The notes: a model not told the origin generated them from the letters alone. Positions 1 to 7,543 are shown, numbered from the stretch's first letter. The stretch is DNA of 10,218 bases from JAWUXM01 sp034111325 (GCA_034111325.1 JAWUXM010000018.1:1-10218); one strand, 5' to 3'. Numbers and translations are program-made.

Positions 1-267
1 TCCTTCTTCATAATCCATCTGACTGCCTATAATTTGCATGGTAGCTGCAGGGTCAATAAATAATTTTATCCCTTTATCTGCAACCTCTTCATCATGCTCA
101 CGCTTTGCATCTGCATATTGGAAATCATATTCGTTTCCCGAACATCCTCCTTTTTTAATGCTTATACGTAGCCCTATATAAGCTTTGTTTTCTTGTTGTC
201 CTTGTTGGATTATGGAGCTTATATATTTTGCTGCATTATCAGTAATCGTAATAATTTGTTTTGACAT
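1..267 (-). CDS. sufA: A-type Fe-S carrier/scaffold protein (SufA/IscA family), C-terminus cut off by window edge
   Basis: Partial gene: 89 codons are open from ATG at 267 to the window edge with no stop. The family carries Fe-S clusters from the SUF scaffold to apo-proteins in the cytoplasm. The N-terminal half fits: an opening helix after 'ITITDNAA', a beta strand 'YIGLRISIKKGGCSG' with the first conserved cysteine at Cys42, and 'KLFIDPAA' near residues 69-75. The second ligand motif (Cys-Gly-Cys near the C-terminus) would lie beyond the edge, so it cannot be checked. The ATG comes two bases after the sufT stop, and its Shine-Dalgarno is weak, so translation probably depends on coupling to sufT. 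The symbol sufA follows from its place in the SUF operon; sequence alone does not separate SufA, IscA and ErpA. Confidence 0.9.
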   Translation of the reverse strand, partial: MSKQIITITDNAAKYISSIIQQGQQENKAYIGLRISIKKGGCSGNEYDFQYADAKREHDEEVADKGIKLFIDPAATMQIIGSQMDYEEG

Positions 268-269
268 AT

Positions 270-683
270 TTACCAAAGATCTAGGATTAATTTTGCCTCA
301 TCTGACATCATTTCTTTATTCCATTGGGGTTTCCAGACGAGAGTAACTTTTGTATCTAATATTTGTGGCAATAAATCGTTTATGCGCTTTTCAACTTCAA
401 ACACCAAGGCTCCAGCAACAGGGCAGCCGGGTGCTGTAAGCGTCATATCTATTTTAACTATGTTATTATCAGCTATTGAAATATTGTAAACCAACCCCAA
501 ATCCCATATATTAACAGGAATTTCAGGGTCATTTACTGTTTTTAGTACCTCAATAACCTTCTCATTTAATGTCGGCGCTTCTTCTATAGCTTTGATTTTC
601 TTAGCTGATACCTCTTGGTTTTGAAGCTTCGAGAGAAGGTCGTCATTTTTTGCAGATGCTAAAATAAAATCCTGTAATTCCAT
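270..683 (-). CDS. sufT: SUF-associated DUF59/MIP18-family protein SufT
   Basis: A 137-residue protein of the DUF59 (MIP18) family, the form found inside SUF operons and usually called SufT, an auxiliary factor in Fe-S cluster maturation or delivery. The hallmarks are 'DPEIPVNIWDLGLVY' at residues 52-66, 'MTLTAPGCPVAG' at 80-91 with the conserved Cys87, and a C-terminal 'WKPQWNKEMMSDEAK' typical of the SUF-linked group. Residues 1-40 form a charged, helix-like extension before the core domain. The ATG at 683 follows the sufS stop by two bases, and the preceding GGGGAA, inside the last codons of sufS, is a good Shine-Dalgarno. The exact biochemical role of the family is less settled than that of the core Suf proteins. 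Cytoplasmic; no signal peptide or membrane segment is seen. Confidence 0.93.
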   Translation of the reverse strand: MELQDFILASAKNDDLLSKLQNQEVSAKKIKAIEEAPTLNEKVIEVLKTVNDPEIPVNIWDLGLVYNISIADNNIVKIDMTLTAPGCPVAGALVFEVEKRINDLLPQILDTKVTLVWKPQWNKEMMSDEAKLILDLW

Positions 684-685
684 GT

Positions 686-1918
686 TTATTCCCCAAAAAA
701 TTTATTCACTTTATGTAGGCCGTCAATTAATGCCTTAATATCACTTTCGTTGCTATACATAGCTAATGAAGCGCGCACTGTTGCTGATATTCCCAGCCGC
801 TTCATTAAAGGCTGAGTGCAATGATGACCTGCGCGAACTGAAACTCCGCACTGATCAAGTATTGTACCAATATCATGCGGGTGTGCTTGTTTATGTATAA
901 ACGAAACTACGGCGGCTTTATGTTTTGCGGTTCCAATGATTTTAAATCCTGGCAAATTATTAATTTCCGCCGTCATGTAGTTAAGCAAAGATTCTTCATG
1001 AGAAGCAATAGCTTCTCTATTTTGAGACTGCACAAAATCAATGGCCGCACCAAATGCTATTACTTCAGCAATCACTGGAGTTCCAGCCTCAAACCTAAAT
1101 GGTGGTTTTCTGAAGGTGGTTCCTGAGAAATCGACATTATCTATCATCTCGCCACCAGTTTGATATGGCGGCATTTTCTCTAAAAGGTGATATTTTCCAT
1201 ATAATATTCCTGTTCCATTTGGTCCATAAATCTTATGACCTGAAAAAACCAAGAAATCAGCGTCCAACTCTTGCACATCAATAGTTTTATGAGCAATAGA
1301 TTGGCACGCATCAACCAACACAACTGCACCTACTTTGTGAGCCTCATCAATAACTTTTTTTATTGGAACAATTGAGCCAAGAGAATTTGACATATGCACC
1401 ATAGCAACGATCTTAGTTTTCCCATTGAGCATTGCTTTAAAAGCATCGAAATCTAATTCGCCATCATCCGTAATAGGAGCAACTTTTATCTTTATGCCCT
1501 TTGTTAATGCGATTTGCTGCCACGGAACTATATTTGCATGATGTTCCATTTGAGAAATTATTATCTCATCTCCTTCTTTTAAAAAATGGCAACCATAACT
1601 ATGCGCTACAAGGTTTATTGATTCTGTAGCACCCTTTGTAAAAATGATTTCATCAGCAGATTGGGCATTTATAAATTTTGCTATTTTTTTGCGAGTTTCT
1701 TCAAACTGCCGCGTAGCCAATTCGCTTAAATGATAAATTCCACGATGTATATTTGCATATTCTTTAGAATAAACACGCTGCAATGTATCTATTACTATTG
1801 TTGGTTTTTGAGCGCTGGCTGCAGAATCTAGAAATACCAACGGATTCCCATCTATCTGTTGATTAAGACAGGGGAATTCTTTTCTTATATTTTTTTGGTC
1901 AAATTTATTATTGCTCAT
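686..1918 (-). CDS. sufS: Group II cysteine desulfurase SufS
   Basis: PLP-dependent enzyme that converts L-cysteine to L-alanine and holds the sulfur as a persulfide for transfer to SufE. It is 410 residues from the chosen start, a usual SufS length. Visible sites are 'MEHHANIVPW' near residues 124-133 (histidine stacking on PLP), 'VDACQS' near 202-207, the PLP lysine in 'SGHKIYGPNG' (Lys229) and the catalytic cysteine in 'VRAGHHCTQP' (Cys367). The cysteine sits in the tight loop typical of SufS rather than the long loop of IscS. I start at ATG 1918, because an in-frame TTG at 1930 overlaps sufD and lacks a ribosome site, whereas GAGAG lies five bases upstream of the ATG. One base separates it from the sufD stop, suggesting coupling. 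Its partner sufE is encoded divergently at 6067-6477. Confidence 0.97.
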   Translation of the reverse strand: MSNNKFDQKNIRKEFPCLNQQIDGNPLVFLDSAASAQKPTIVIDTLQRVYSKEYANIHRGIYHLSELATRQFEETRKKIAKFINAQSADEIIFTKGATESINLVAHSYGCHFLKEGDEIIISQMEHHANIVPWQQIALTKGIKIKVAPITDDGELDFDAFKAMLNGKTKIVAMVHMSNSLGSIVPIKKVIDEAHKVGAVVLVDACQSIAHKTIDVQELDADFLVFSGHKIYGPNGTGILYGKYHLLEKMPPYQTGGEMIDNVDFSGTTFRKPPFRFEAGTPVIAEVIAFGAAIDFVQSQNREAIASHEESLLNYMTAEINNLPGFKIIGTAKHKAAVVSFIHKQAHPHDIGTILDQCGVSVRAGHHCTQPLMKRLGISATVRASLAMYSNESDIKALIDGLHKVNKFFGE

Positions 1919-1919
1919 T

Positions 1920-3206
1920 TTATCTCTCAATGTCTTTTATCCACTTTGTCAGTGATAATTTTATTAAATCTTTAATTTCTTCGTTTTTCACATCATCAAT
2001 TAATTCATTGGCAAATGACTCTACCATAATTGCTTTTGCTTGGCCTTCGCTTAAACCTCTTGTTTGTAGGTAATAAAGAGAATTAACATCAAGATTACCA
2101 ACCGTTGCGCCATGAGAACAAATCACTTCATCAGTAAAAATATCTAGCTCAGGTCTTGTGAAAGCTTGCGCCGTATCTGAAATTAATAAATTGTGGTTTA
2201 GCTGATGTGCTTGGGTTTTAATGCTATCTTTAGGCACCACTACACTTGAGTAGAAAATCCCTTTGGAATTTCCGTCAAGTAACTGCCTAAAGTTTTGATT
2301 ACTATAGCTATCAGGGCTGTTATGCATAACCGGTAGATAAGAATCATGATGTTGCTTATGTCGCCCTAATGTAACCCCTTGCTGGTTACAATGCACCTTA
2401 GCGCCGCTAATATTAACTTTAACCTCATTGCGACTTAGCAATGCTCCTTTACAGAAAGTAAAAGAGTTATAGTTGCTCTCATCTTTCATTTCTAAGTGCG
2501 CAGTATAAATATTATAGTTATCGTTTGGAGCTTCTTGTATGCGATAATGGGTTAAGCAGGCGCTTTTGTTTAGCTGGATTCGCGCAACATGGTTATGTAC
2601 ATGGCTTGTGCATTTTTCTTCTTTCGGCGCATCGCCATAAAAACGCTCTATTAGTGTTACATGGCTATCAGCCTCTTGTAAAATCCATAGCTGAGTATAG
2701 CTACTTTTATATTCGTTTTCAGGCTCATGAATGTAATGAATTTCAATAGGTTTTTCTAAGCATTTACCTTTTGGAATATGGGCGACCAAAACTTTATTGC
2801 AGTAAGCGGTATTTATATCAATATGAGTTTGAAAATTATCATTATTGGTATTTTCAATAAGACTCTTCATCACTAATTCGCTAGACTCGTCTTTATGTTC
2901 TCCTTCTAAATCAAACAATTTTAATTCTTCAGGCAAAACACTATTTTCTAAATCTATATGGCCGTTGACCACTTTTATGAAGAAGCTGCTACTTAGAGGT
3001 TTTTTTGCCTGTATATTTTGTTCTGACCTATGGGCAGGCTCAAGTAAATCCTCTGATAAACTAAGCAAACTAGTATATTTCCAGGCCTCATTTTTTTTAC
3101 TCGGAAACCCTTTATTTTTAAAGTTTTGCAATGCATCAGATCTTTTGCTTTGCCAAAAACTAAAGAAATCAGGCTCAACTTTTATATTATTTATAATTGA
3201 AGACAT
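1920..3206 (-). CDS. sufD: Fe-S assembly scaffold subunit SufD
   Basis: Subunit of the SufBC2D scaffold, a paralogue of SufB. It is 428 residues from ATG 3206. The N-terminal segment carries 'NEAWKYTSL' near residues 39-47, typical of SufD. The centre is the repetitive beta-helix core, and the C-terminal SufB/SufD domain contains 'EVICSHGATVG', where Cys363 and His365 match the conserved residues at the SufB-SufD interface, followed by 'YYLQTRGL'. In-frame ATGs also occur at 3224 and 3215. I prefer 3206 because GGGGAGG at 3222-3216 lies nine bases upstream and because it places the start one base after the sufC stop. Cytoplasmic; stimulated by SufC ATP hydrolysis according to family knowledge. 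Confidence 0.95.
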   Translation of the reverse strand: MSSIINNIKVEPDFFSFWQSKRSDALQNFKNKGFPSKKNEAWKYTSLLSLSEDLLEPAHRSEQNIQAKKPLSSSFFIKVVNGHIDLENSVLPEELKLFDLEGEHKDESSELVMKSLIENTNNDNFQTHIDINTAYCNKVLVAHIPKGKCLEKPIEIHYIHEPENEYKSSYTQLWILQEADSHVTLIERFYGDAPKEEKCTSHVHNHVARIQLNKSACLTHYRIQEAPNDNYNIYTAHLEMKDESNYNSFTFCKGALLSRNEVKVNISGAKVHCNQQGVTLGRHKQHHDSYLPVMHNSPDSYSNQNFRQLLDGNSKGIFYSSVVVPKDSIKTQAHQLNHNLLISDTAQAFTRPELDIFTDEVICSHGATVGNLDVNSLYYLQTRGLSEGQAKAIMVESFANELIDDVKNEEIKDLIKLSLTKWIKDIER

Positions 3207-3207
3207 T

Positions 3208-3969
3208 TTAATCATCCTCCCCATTTTTATCTATTCCAAAGGCTTTATAGCCTTCTGATTCTAATTTTTCTGCAATTTCAAAACCGCCCGAAGCAATAAT
3301 GCGACCACCGTTTAATATGTGGATAACGTCAGGTTTTATATAATTTAACAATCGCTGATAATGTGTTATAATCAGAAATGATCGCTCGGAAGAGCGCATA
3401 AGATTAATTTCCTCCGCTATGTTTTTTAGGGAGTCAATATCCAGACCTGAGTCTGTTTCATCAAGTATTGCAAGTTTTGGCTCAAGTAGGGCCATTTGCA
3501 GCACTTCAAAACGTTTCTTTTCGCCGCCAGAAAATCCCTGATTTACCGAACGCTTTAACATGGAATCATCAATGTCTAATTTTTTTGCCTCTTGGCGCAC
3601 CTTTTTTAAGAATTCCAAAGCATCCAGCTCACTTTTGCCACGAGATTTATACACAGCATTTACAGCAGATTTAAGAAAATTCATACATGAAACACCGGGT
3701 ATTTCCACAGGGTATTGGAAGCCAAGAAATAACCCAGCTTTTGCCCTTTCGTCAATAGTTTGTTCTAACAGATTCTTTCCTTCAAAAAGAATTTCTCCCG
3801 ATGTAGCTTTATAACCATTTTTGCCAGCAAGCAAATGGGATAATGTACTTTTCCCAGTGCCATTTGGCCCCATTATAGCGTGCACTTCACCAGGCTTAAT
3901 ATTAAGAGTTAGACCTTTTAAAATTTCTTTTTCACCAACTAGGCAAGATATATTTTTGACTTGTAACAT
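3208..3969 (-). CDS. sufC: SUF system ATPase SufC
   Basis: A 253-residue ABC-type ATPase without membrane domains; two copies associate with SufB and SufD and drive the conformational change needed for cluster assembly. All nucleotide-binding motifs are visible: Walker A 'GPNGTGKST' (34-42, Lys40), Q-loop 'GFQYPVEIPGVS' with Gln85, signature 'FSGGEKKR' (146-153), Walker B 'LAILDE' with Glu171, D-loop 'SGLD' (174-177) and switch His203 in 'ITHYQR'. The sequence 'ETDSGLDID' after Walker B is characteristic of SufC. ATG 3969 follows the sufB stop by 26 bases, with a modest AAAGAAA ribosome site. The 3' end holds the Shine-Dalgarno of sufD. No unusual feature is seen. Confidence 0.97.
   Translation of the reverse strand: MLQVKNISCLVGEKEILKGLTLNIKPGEVHAIMGPNGTGKSTLSHLLAGKNGYKATSGEILFEGKNLLEQTIDERAKAGLFLGFQYPVEIPGVSCMNFLKSAVNAVYKSRGKSELDALEFLKKVRQEAKKLDIDDSMLKRSVNQGFSGGEKKRFEVLQMALLEPKLAILDETDSGLDIDSLKNIAEEINLMRSSERSFLIITHYQRLLNYIKPDVIHILNGGRIIASGGFEIAEKLESEGYKAFGIDKNGEDD
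3216..3222 (-). promoter_or_regulatory. Strong ribosome binding site deciding the sufD start
   Basis: The minus strand reads GGGGAGG, nine bases before ATG 3206. It sits inside the last codons of sufC, so ribosomes finishing sufC are well placed to start sufD. It lies at or after the ATGs at 3224 and 3215 in reading order, so it cannot serve those. Confidence 0.65.
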
Positions 3970-3995
3970 TGTATTTTTCTTTAAATTTATAAAAT

Positions 3996-5501
3996 TTATC
4001 CTACGGCGCCTTCCAAACTAACCTTAAGAAGAGCTTTGGCTTCCATGGCAAATTCCATCGGCAGTTCATTTAAAACTTCCTGACAAAATCCGTTAACTAT
4101 ATTAGATACAGCATCCTCTTCTGACATTCCTCGTTGCATGCAGTAATAAAGCTGCTCTTCACTAATTTTTGAGGTAGTTGCCTCATGTTCAATGTTTGCA
4201 GATTTATTCTTTGCTTCTATATAAGGCACAGTGCTTGCCCCGCAGCTACCACCAATTAGTAATGAATCACATTGGGAGTAATTGCGCGCATCTTGCGCTG
4301 TTGGTTGCACACGAACCAGGCCACGATAAGTATTTTTACTATTTCCTGCTGAGATTCCTTTTGAGATAATTGTGCTGCTAGTATTTTTACCAATATGCAC
4401 CATTTTAGTTCCAGTATCGGCCTGCTGCATGCCATTAGTAACTGCAACTGAATAAAATTCTCCTACAGAATTATCGCCCTGCAAAATACAACTTGGATAT
4501 TTCCAGGTAATTGAGGAACCTGTTTCAAGTTGTGTCCATGATATCTTAGAGTTTTTTCCTTTACAGAGGCCGCGCTTAGTTACGAAATTATATATTCCGC
4601 CTTTGCCTTCTGAATTTCCTGGATACCAATTTTGAACTGTTGAATATTTTATCTGAGCATCATCTAAGGCAATAAGTTCGACTACAGCTGCATGTAGCTG
4701 ATTTTCATCTCGCATAGGAGCTGTGCAACCTTCTAAATAACTTACTTTACTGCCTTTGTCGGCAATAATTAAAGTGCGCTCAAATTGACCCGTATCTGCT
4801 TCGTTAATTCTGAAATATGTCGATAATTCCAAGGGGCATTCAACATTTTCAGGGATATATACAAAAGACCCATCAGAAAATACTGCTGAGTTAAGTGTGG
4901 CATAAAAATTATCAGTGGTGGGGACAACTCTACCCAAATATTTTTTGATTAAATCAGGGTATTTGTGAACAGCCTCGGAAATAGGACAAAATATTACGCC
5001 AGCCTTTGCTAACTCTTCTTTAAATGTTGTTCCAATAGAAACACTGTCAAACACAACATCAACTGCTACTCCTGTTAGTGCTTTTTGCTCACCCAAAGGA
5101 ATGCCGAGCTTTTCATAAGTGCGTAAAATTTCAGGATCAACTTCATCAAGACTATTTAATGTTTTCTTTTTTTTAGGGGCGGAGTAATAACAAATATCTT
5201 GAAAATCAATTTTAGGGTAGGCCACATTTGCCCAGGTTGGCTCACAATCTTGTTTGCAAATTTCCAACCAATGACGATAAGCCTTCAAACGCCAATCTAA
5301 TAGCCATGAAGGCTCTCCCTTTTTTTCTGATATGAAGCGTATAGTATCCTCACTTAAGCCTTTTGGTGCTTTTTCCGACTCCACATCTGTTACAAAGCCA
5401 TGTTTATATTCACGCTCTATAATTTCTTTGGCAGAAATAGATTTATCCACTATTGGTGATAGCTTCTCTTTATTATTTTGTTCTTTTGACACTTGTTTCA
5501 T
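3996..5501 (-). CDS. sufB: Fe-S assembly scaffold subunit SufB
   Basis: Main scaffold subunit on which the cluster is assembled in SufBC2D. At 501 residues it is slightly longer than the E. coli protein, with a lysine-rich N-terminal extension before 'KGEPSWLLDWRLKAYRHW' (61-78). Conserved positions seen include Cys259 in 'YLEGCTAP', equivalent to the sulfur-accepting cysteine described for E. coli SufB; Cys411 and Cys420 in 'CDSLLIGGSCGASTVPYIE'; and His439-Glu440 in 'IEHEATTSK', part of the cluster-building site with SufD. A family-typical 'YYCMQRGMSEEDA' follows. ATG 5501 is the first start and lies 29 bases after the regulator stop. The ribosome site is weak (AAAGAA), so expression may depend partly on read-through from the upstream gene. 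Confidence 0.97.
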   Translation of the reverse strand: MKQVSKEQNNKEKLSPIVDKSISAKEIIEREYKHGFVTDVESEKAPKGLSEDTIRFISEKKGEPSWLLDWRLKAYRHWLEICKQDCEPTWANVAYPKIDFQDICYYSAPKKKKTLNSLDEVDPEILRTYEKLGIPLGEQKALTGVAVDVVFDSVSIGTTFKEELAKAGVIFCPISEAVHKYPDLIKKYLGRVVPTTDNFYATLNSAVFSDGSFVYIPENVECPLELSTYFRINEADTGQFERTLIIADKGSKVSYLEGCTAPMRDENQLHAAVVELIALDDAQIKYSTVQNWYPGNSEGKGGIYNFVTKRGLCKGKNSKISWTQLETGSSITWKYPSCILQGDNSVGEFYSVAVTNGMQQADTGTKMVHIGKNTSSTIISKGISAGNSKNTYRGLVRVQPTAQDARNYSQCDSLLIGGSCGASTVPYIEAKNKSANIEHEATTSKISEEQLYYCMQRGMSEEDAVSNIVNGFCQEVLNELPMEFAMEAKALLKVSLEGAVG

Positions 5502-5530
5502 AATAAAATTATTCTTTAAATATTTTTTGA

Positions 5531-5965
5531 TTAACCACTTGCAGAAATTTTATTTTTTGCACTAGAATTTATAAAATCTGCGATGGTAAAACTTGATAAA
5601 GTTTTTTGTAATGCGTTATTAATAACCCCCCATCCATTCTTAGCAACACAAGTTGCTTTAAATTCACACGAGTCATGTGAATCAACACTGCAGATGGTTA
5701 CGCAAACTGGGCCATCAATAGAACTTACAACATCTAATATATTAATGTCTTTAGGGTCTTTTGTTGCAATATAGCCACCTTTTGGTCCACGTAATGAATC
5801 GAGTAACCCAGACTTAACCAATAGTTTTAGAATCTTCATAACAGCTGATTCACTCATATTGGTTTTTTTACTTAAACTATTTGCACTATGGGCACGCCCT
5901 TGACTTGAAGATATTTCACACATCAATACCACGCCATAATCTGCTAATCTGCTAATACGAATCAT
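5531..5965 (-). CDS. Rrf2-family SUF operon regulator (IscR-like Fe-S sensing repressor)
   Basis: A 144-residue transcription factor and first gene of the suf operon. Residues 1-65 form the Rrf2 winged helix: 'MIRISRLADYGVVLM' at the N-terminus, the recognition-helix region 'NMSESAVMKILKLLVKSGL' and the wing 'LRGPKGGYIA'. Four cysteines follow at 88, 92, 100 and 106, where IscR binds its [2Fe-2S] cluster. The opening and cysteine pattern resemble the SUF-specific regulators of Xanthomonas and other proteobacteria (suf_reg family) more than E. coli IscR. I start at ATG 5965; an in-frame upstream ATG at 6022 would add 19 residues before the canonical N-terminus and lies upstream of the predicted transcription start. 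The IscR-like box over its own promoter suggests autoregulation. I give no symbol because iscR and sufR are both used loosely. Confidence 0.93.
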   Translation of the reverse strand: MIRISRLADYGVVLMCEISSSQGRAHSANSLSKKTNMSESAVMKILKLLVKSGLLDSLRGPKGGYIATKDPKDINILDVVSSIDGPVCVTICSVDSHDSCEFKATCVAKNGWGVINNALQKTLSSFTIADFINSSAKNKISASG

Positions 5966-5980
5966 CTTGCTTTTTTCTTT

Positions 5981-6005
5981 AATTAATACTAATATAGTCC
6001 TATAT
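5981..6005 (-). promoter_or_regulatory. Candidate IscR/Rrf2 operator over the suf promoter
   Basis: On the minus strand the core GGACTATATTAGT (6000-5988) gives the palindromic half-sites ACTA and TAGT around a TAT centre. It fits the central part of the E. coli IscR type 1 consensus (GACT, purine, three A/T, pyrimidine, AGT), while the outer bases match poorly. It overlaps the -10 element and the expected start site, which is where an Rrf2 repressor would block initiation. The gene immediately downstream encodes such a repressor. The match is by eye. Confidence 0.5.
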
Positions 6006-6030
6006 AACTTTGATTTAACCAAATTGTCAA
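6002..6030 (-). promoter_or_regulatory. Sigma70-type promoter of the suf operon
   Basis: On the minus strand a perfect TTGACA at 6030-6025 is followed by a 17-base spacer and TTATAT at 6007-6002. Transcription would begin near 5996, giving a leader of about 30 bases before the regulator ATG at 5965. It is the best promoter-like sequence I see in the window, and its position excludes the upstream in-frame ATG at 6022 as the regulator start. Confidence 0.65.
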
Positions 6031-6066
6031 TGTAATAATTATTAAAATTAAACAGATAGGATGCGT

Positions 6067-6477
6067 ATGTCTTTACTTACTAATGAAACTGACGAAATAA
6101 TCGAAGAATTCTCACTATTTGAAGATTGGGAGGATAGATATTCGTATATAATTGACCTTGGAAAGAAGTTGCCTCCATTAGAGGATAAACATAAAACTGA
6201 CCAAAATATAGTTGTAGGCTGCTCATCGCAAGTATGGTTTATTTCCCATAAAGAGAATTCTAATAAATATTTTTTTGTTGCAGACAGCGATGCCTATATT
6301 GTCAAAGGTTTGATAGCAATCCTACTACGCGTATTCTCAGGCAAAACAGCGGAAGAAATACAAAATATCAACATTGAAGATTTTTTCTTATCATTAGGGC
6401 TAAAACAACATCTGAGCCCAAACAGAAGTAACGGTTTTTTTGCCATGGTCAACAAAATCAAAAAACTTACGCAATAA
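6067..6477 (+). CDS. sufE: Cysteine desulfurization accessory protein SufE
   Basis: A 136-residue sulfur-relay protein that takes persulfide sulfur from SufS and passes it to SufB. The active-site segment 'VVGCSSQVWF' (49-58) has the catalytic Cys52, and the C-terminal 'LSPNRSNGFFAMV' is the other family signature. The N-terminal 'FSLFEDWEDRYSYIIDLG' is the usual helix. I prefer ATG 6067 over ATG 6061: AGATAGG abuts the first ATG with no spacer but lies about six bases before the second. The gene diverges from the suf operon across a 101-base region. A weak plus-strand promoter, TTGATT (6010-6015) with a 17-base spacer to TAATAA (6033-6038), is possible but not convincing. The stop is doubled (TAA then TGA). 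It converges on lpxC 122 bases downstream, where I see no strong terminator. Confidence 0.95.
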   Translation: MSLLTNETDEIIEEFSLFEDWEDRYSYIIDLGKKLPPLEDKHKTDQNIVVGCSSQVWFISHKENSNKYFFVADSDAYIVKGLIAILLRVFSGKTAEEIQNINIEDFFLSLGLKQHLSPNRSNGFFAMVNKIKKLTQ

Positions 6478-6599
6478 TGATGCTGTTTTTAGTAAGTGAG
6501 CGGGAGAAATTTACGGTTCTGACTTAGCAACCCGTTGGGCGGGGTGTGTTATTAATATGCAAGCTAGTAGGGCGTAACATCTGATTTGAGACACTCCCA

Positions 6600-7490
6600 T
6601 TAAGCAGAAATAGGTGCTTCAATAAATTCCCAAGCATCTTTATCCTGAAATAAGGCGCGTAATAATTTATTATTTAGTGAGTGACCAGAACGATAGCAAG
6701 TGAATTTCCCGACAATGTGATAGCCGCATAAATATAGATCACCCAATGTATCAAGGATTTTATGTCTAACAAATTCGCCTTCAGAGCGATAGCCGTTAGG
6801 GTTTATTATGCCATCATTACCTACGACTATTGCATTATTTAAAGAGCCACCTTGTGCTAAGCCCTGTGATTTTAAATATTCAACTTCCTCTAACATACCA
6901 AAAGTACGCGCGCGTGATATTTCAGTTTTAAAAGATGATTTGATAGGGCTGAAATTATATTTTTGTTTGGCGATGGTTTTATTTGGGAAGTCGATTTCAA
7001 AATCGATTTCAAAATAATTCGCAGGTTCAACGGAAGAATAAGCCATATATTTATCATGCTTTTCTTCAAGTTTTATAGGTTTTTTAACTTTTATGAATTT
7101 GCGTGGGGTAGTGTAATTTTTAATGCCTGCACATTCAATTAGGAACACAAATGGCTCAGCACTACCGTCCATAATCGGTATCTCAGAGCTGTTTAGGTCA
7201 ATAAAACAATTGTCAATTTCCATCCCCCAAAGGGCTGCCATGAGGTGTTCTACAGTTGAAACTTCAACATCATATTGATTTGTGAGGTTTGTGCCTAATG
7301 TTGTACGCGAGACATTTTCGAATTTTGCAGGAATGCTTTCTCTTTTTTTATCTTTGATATCTTTACGACGAAATACTATGCCATTATCAACTGGCGCAGG
7401 GCAGAGAACCATTTTAACTGGCTTACCAGAGTGGATGCCTATGCCTCTGCAGGTGATTTTGTTGCGTAATGTTTTTTGTAGGTAATTCAT
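6600..7490 (-). CDS. lpxC: UDP-3-O-acyl-N-acetylglucosamine deacetylase LpxC
   Basis: Zinc-dependent deacetylase catalysing the committed step of lipid A synthesis, in the cytoplasm. It is 296 residues, close to the usual 300-305. Active-site residues are all visible: Glu81 and His82 in 'TVEHLMAAL', His243 and Asp247 in 'FVRHKILDTLGDL' (zinc ligands), Asp251, and His270 in 'RSGHSLNNK'. The opening 'TLRNKITCRGIGIHSGKPV' and 'IPIMDGSAEPF' (105-114) are standard. ATG 7490 has AGAGAG just upstream. The short C-terminus ends soon after 'EFIEAPIS' and lacks the E. coli-type degradation tail. It follows dxs on the same strand after 182 bases and may have its own promoter there. Its presence implies an LPS-bearing outer membrane. 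Confidence 0.97.
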   Translation of the reverse strand: MNYLQKTLRNKITCRGIGIHSGKPVKMVLCPAPVDNGIVFRRKDIKDKKRESIPAKFENVSRTTLGTNLTNQYDVEVSTVEHLMAALWGMEIDNCFIDLNSSEIPIMDGSAEPFVFLIECAGIKNYTTPRKFIKVKKPIKLEEKHDKYMAYSSVEPANYFEIDFEIDFPNKTIAKQKYNFSPIKSSFKTEISRARTFGMLEEVEYLKSQGLAQGGSLNNAIVVGNDGIINPNGYRSEGEFVRHKILDTLGDLYLCGYHIVGKFTCYRSGHSLNNKLLRALFQDKDAWEFIEAPISA

Positions 7491-7515
7491 ATGCTCTCTT
7501 TAATGTTGAGGAGGA

Positions 7516-7543
7516 AGTTTAGAATATGATTTTTAATTCGCAA
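7516..7543 (-). promoter_or_regulatory. Candidate lpxC promoter
   Basis: On the minus strand TTGCGA (7543-7538) and TAAACT (7521-7516) are separated by 16 bases, each matching four of six consensus positions. The start would fall near 7510, about 20 bases before the lpxC ATG. The -35 element is one arm of the inverted repeat at 7537-7571. Prediction by eye only. Confidence 0.3.

Noticed and set aside
2845..3258. Plus-strand frame of 137 codons opposite sufD
   Set aside because: Antisense to a clear sufD, low-complexity hydrophobic composition, no family resemblance.
5966..6022. N-terminal extension of the Rrf2 regulator from ATG 6022
   Set aside because: It spans the promoter -10 and the operator, and the family N-terminus begins at the ATG at 5965.
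6478..6599. Possible terminator between convergent sufE and lpxC (CCCG/CGGG pairing near 6531-6545)
   Set aside because: The stem is only four base pairs and no T-run follows on either strand.
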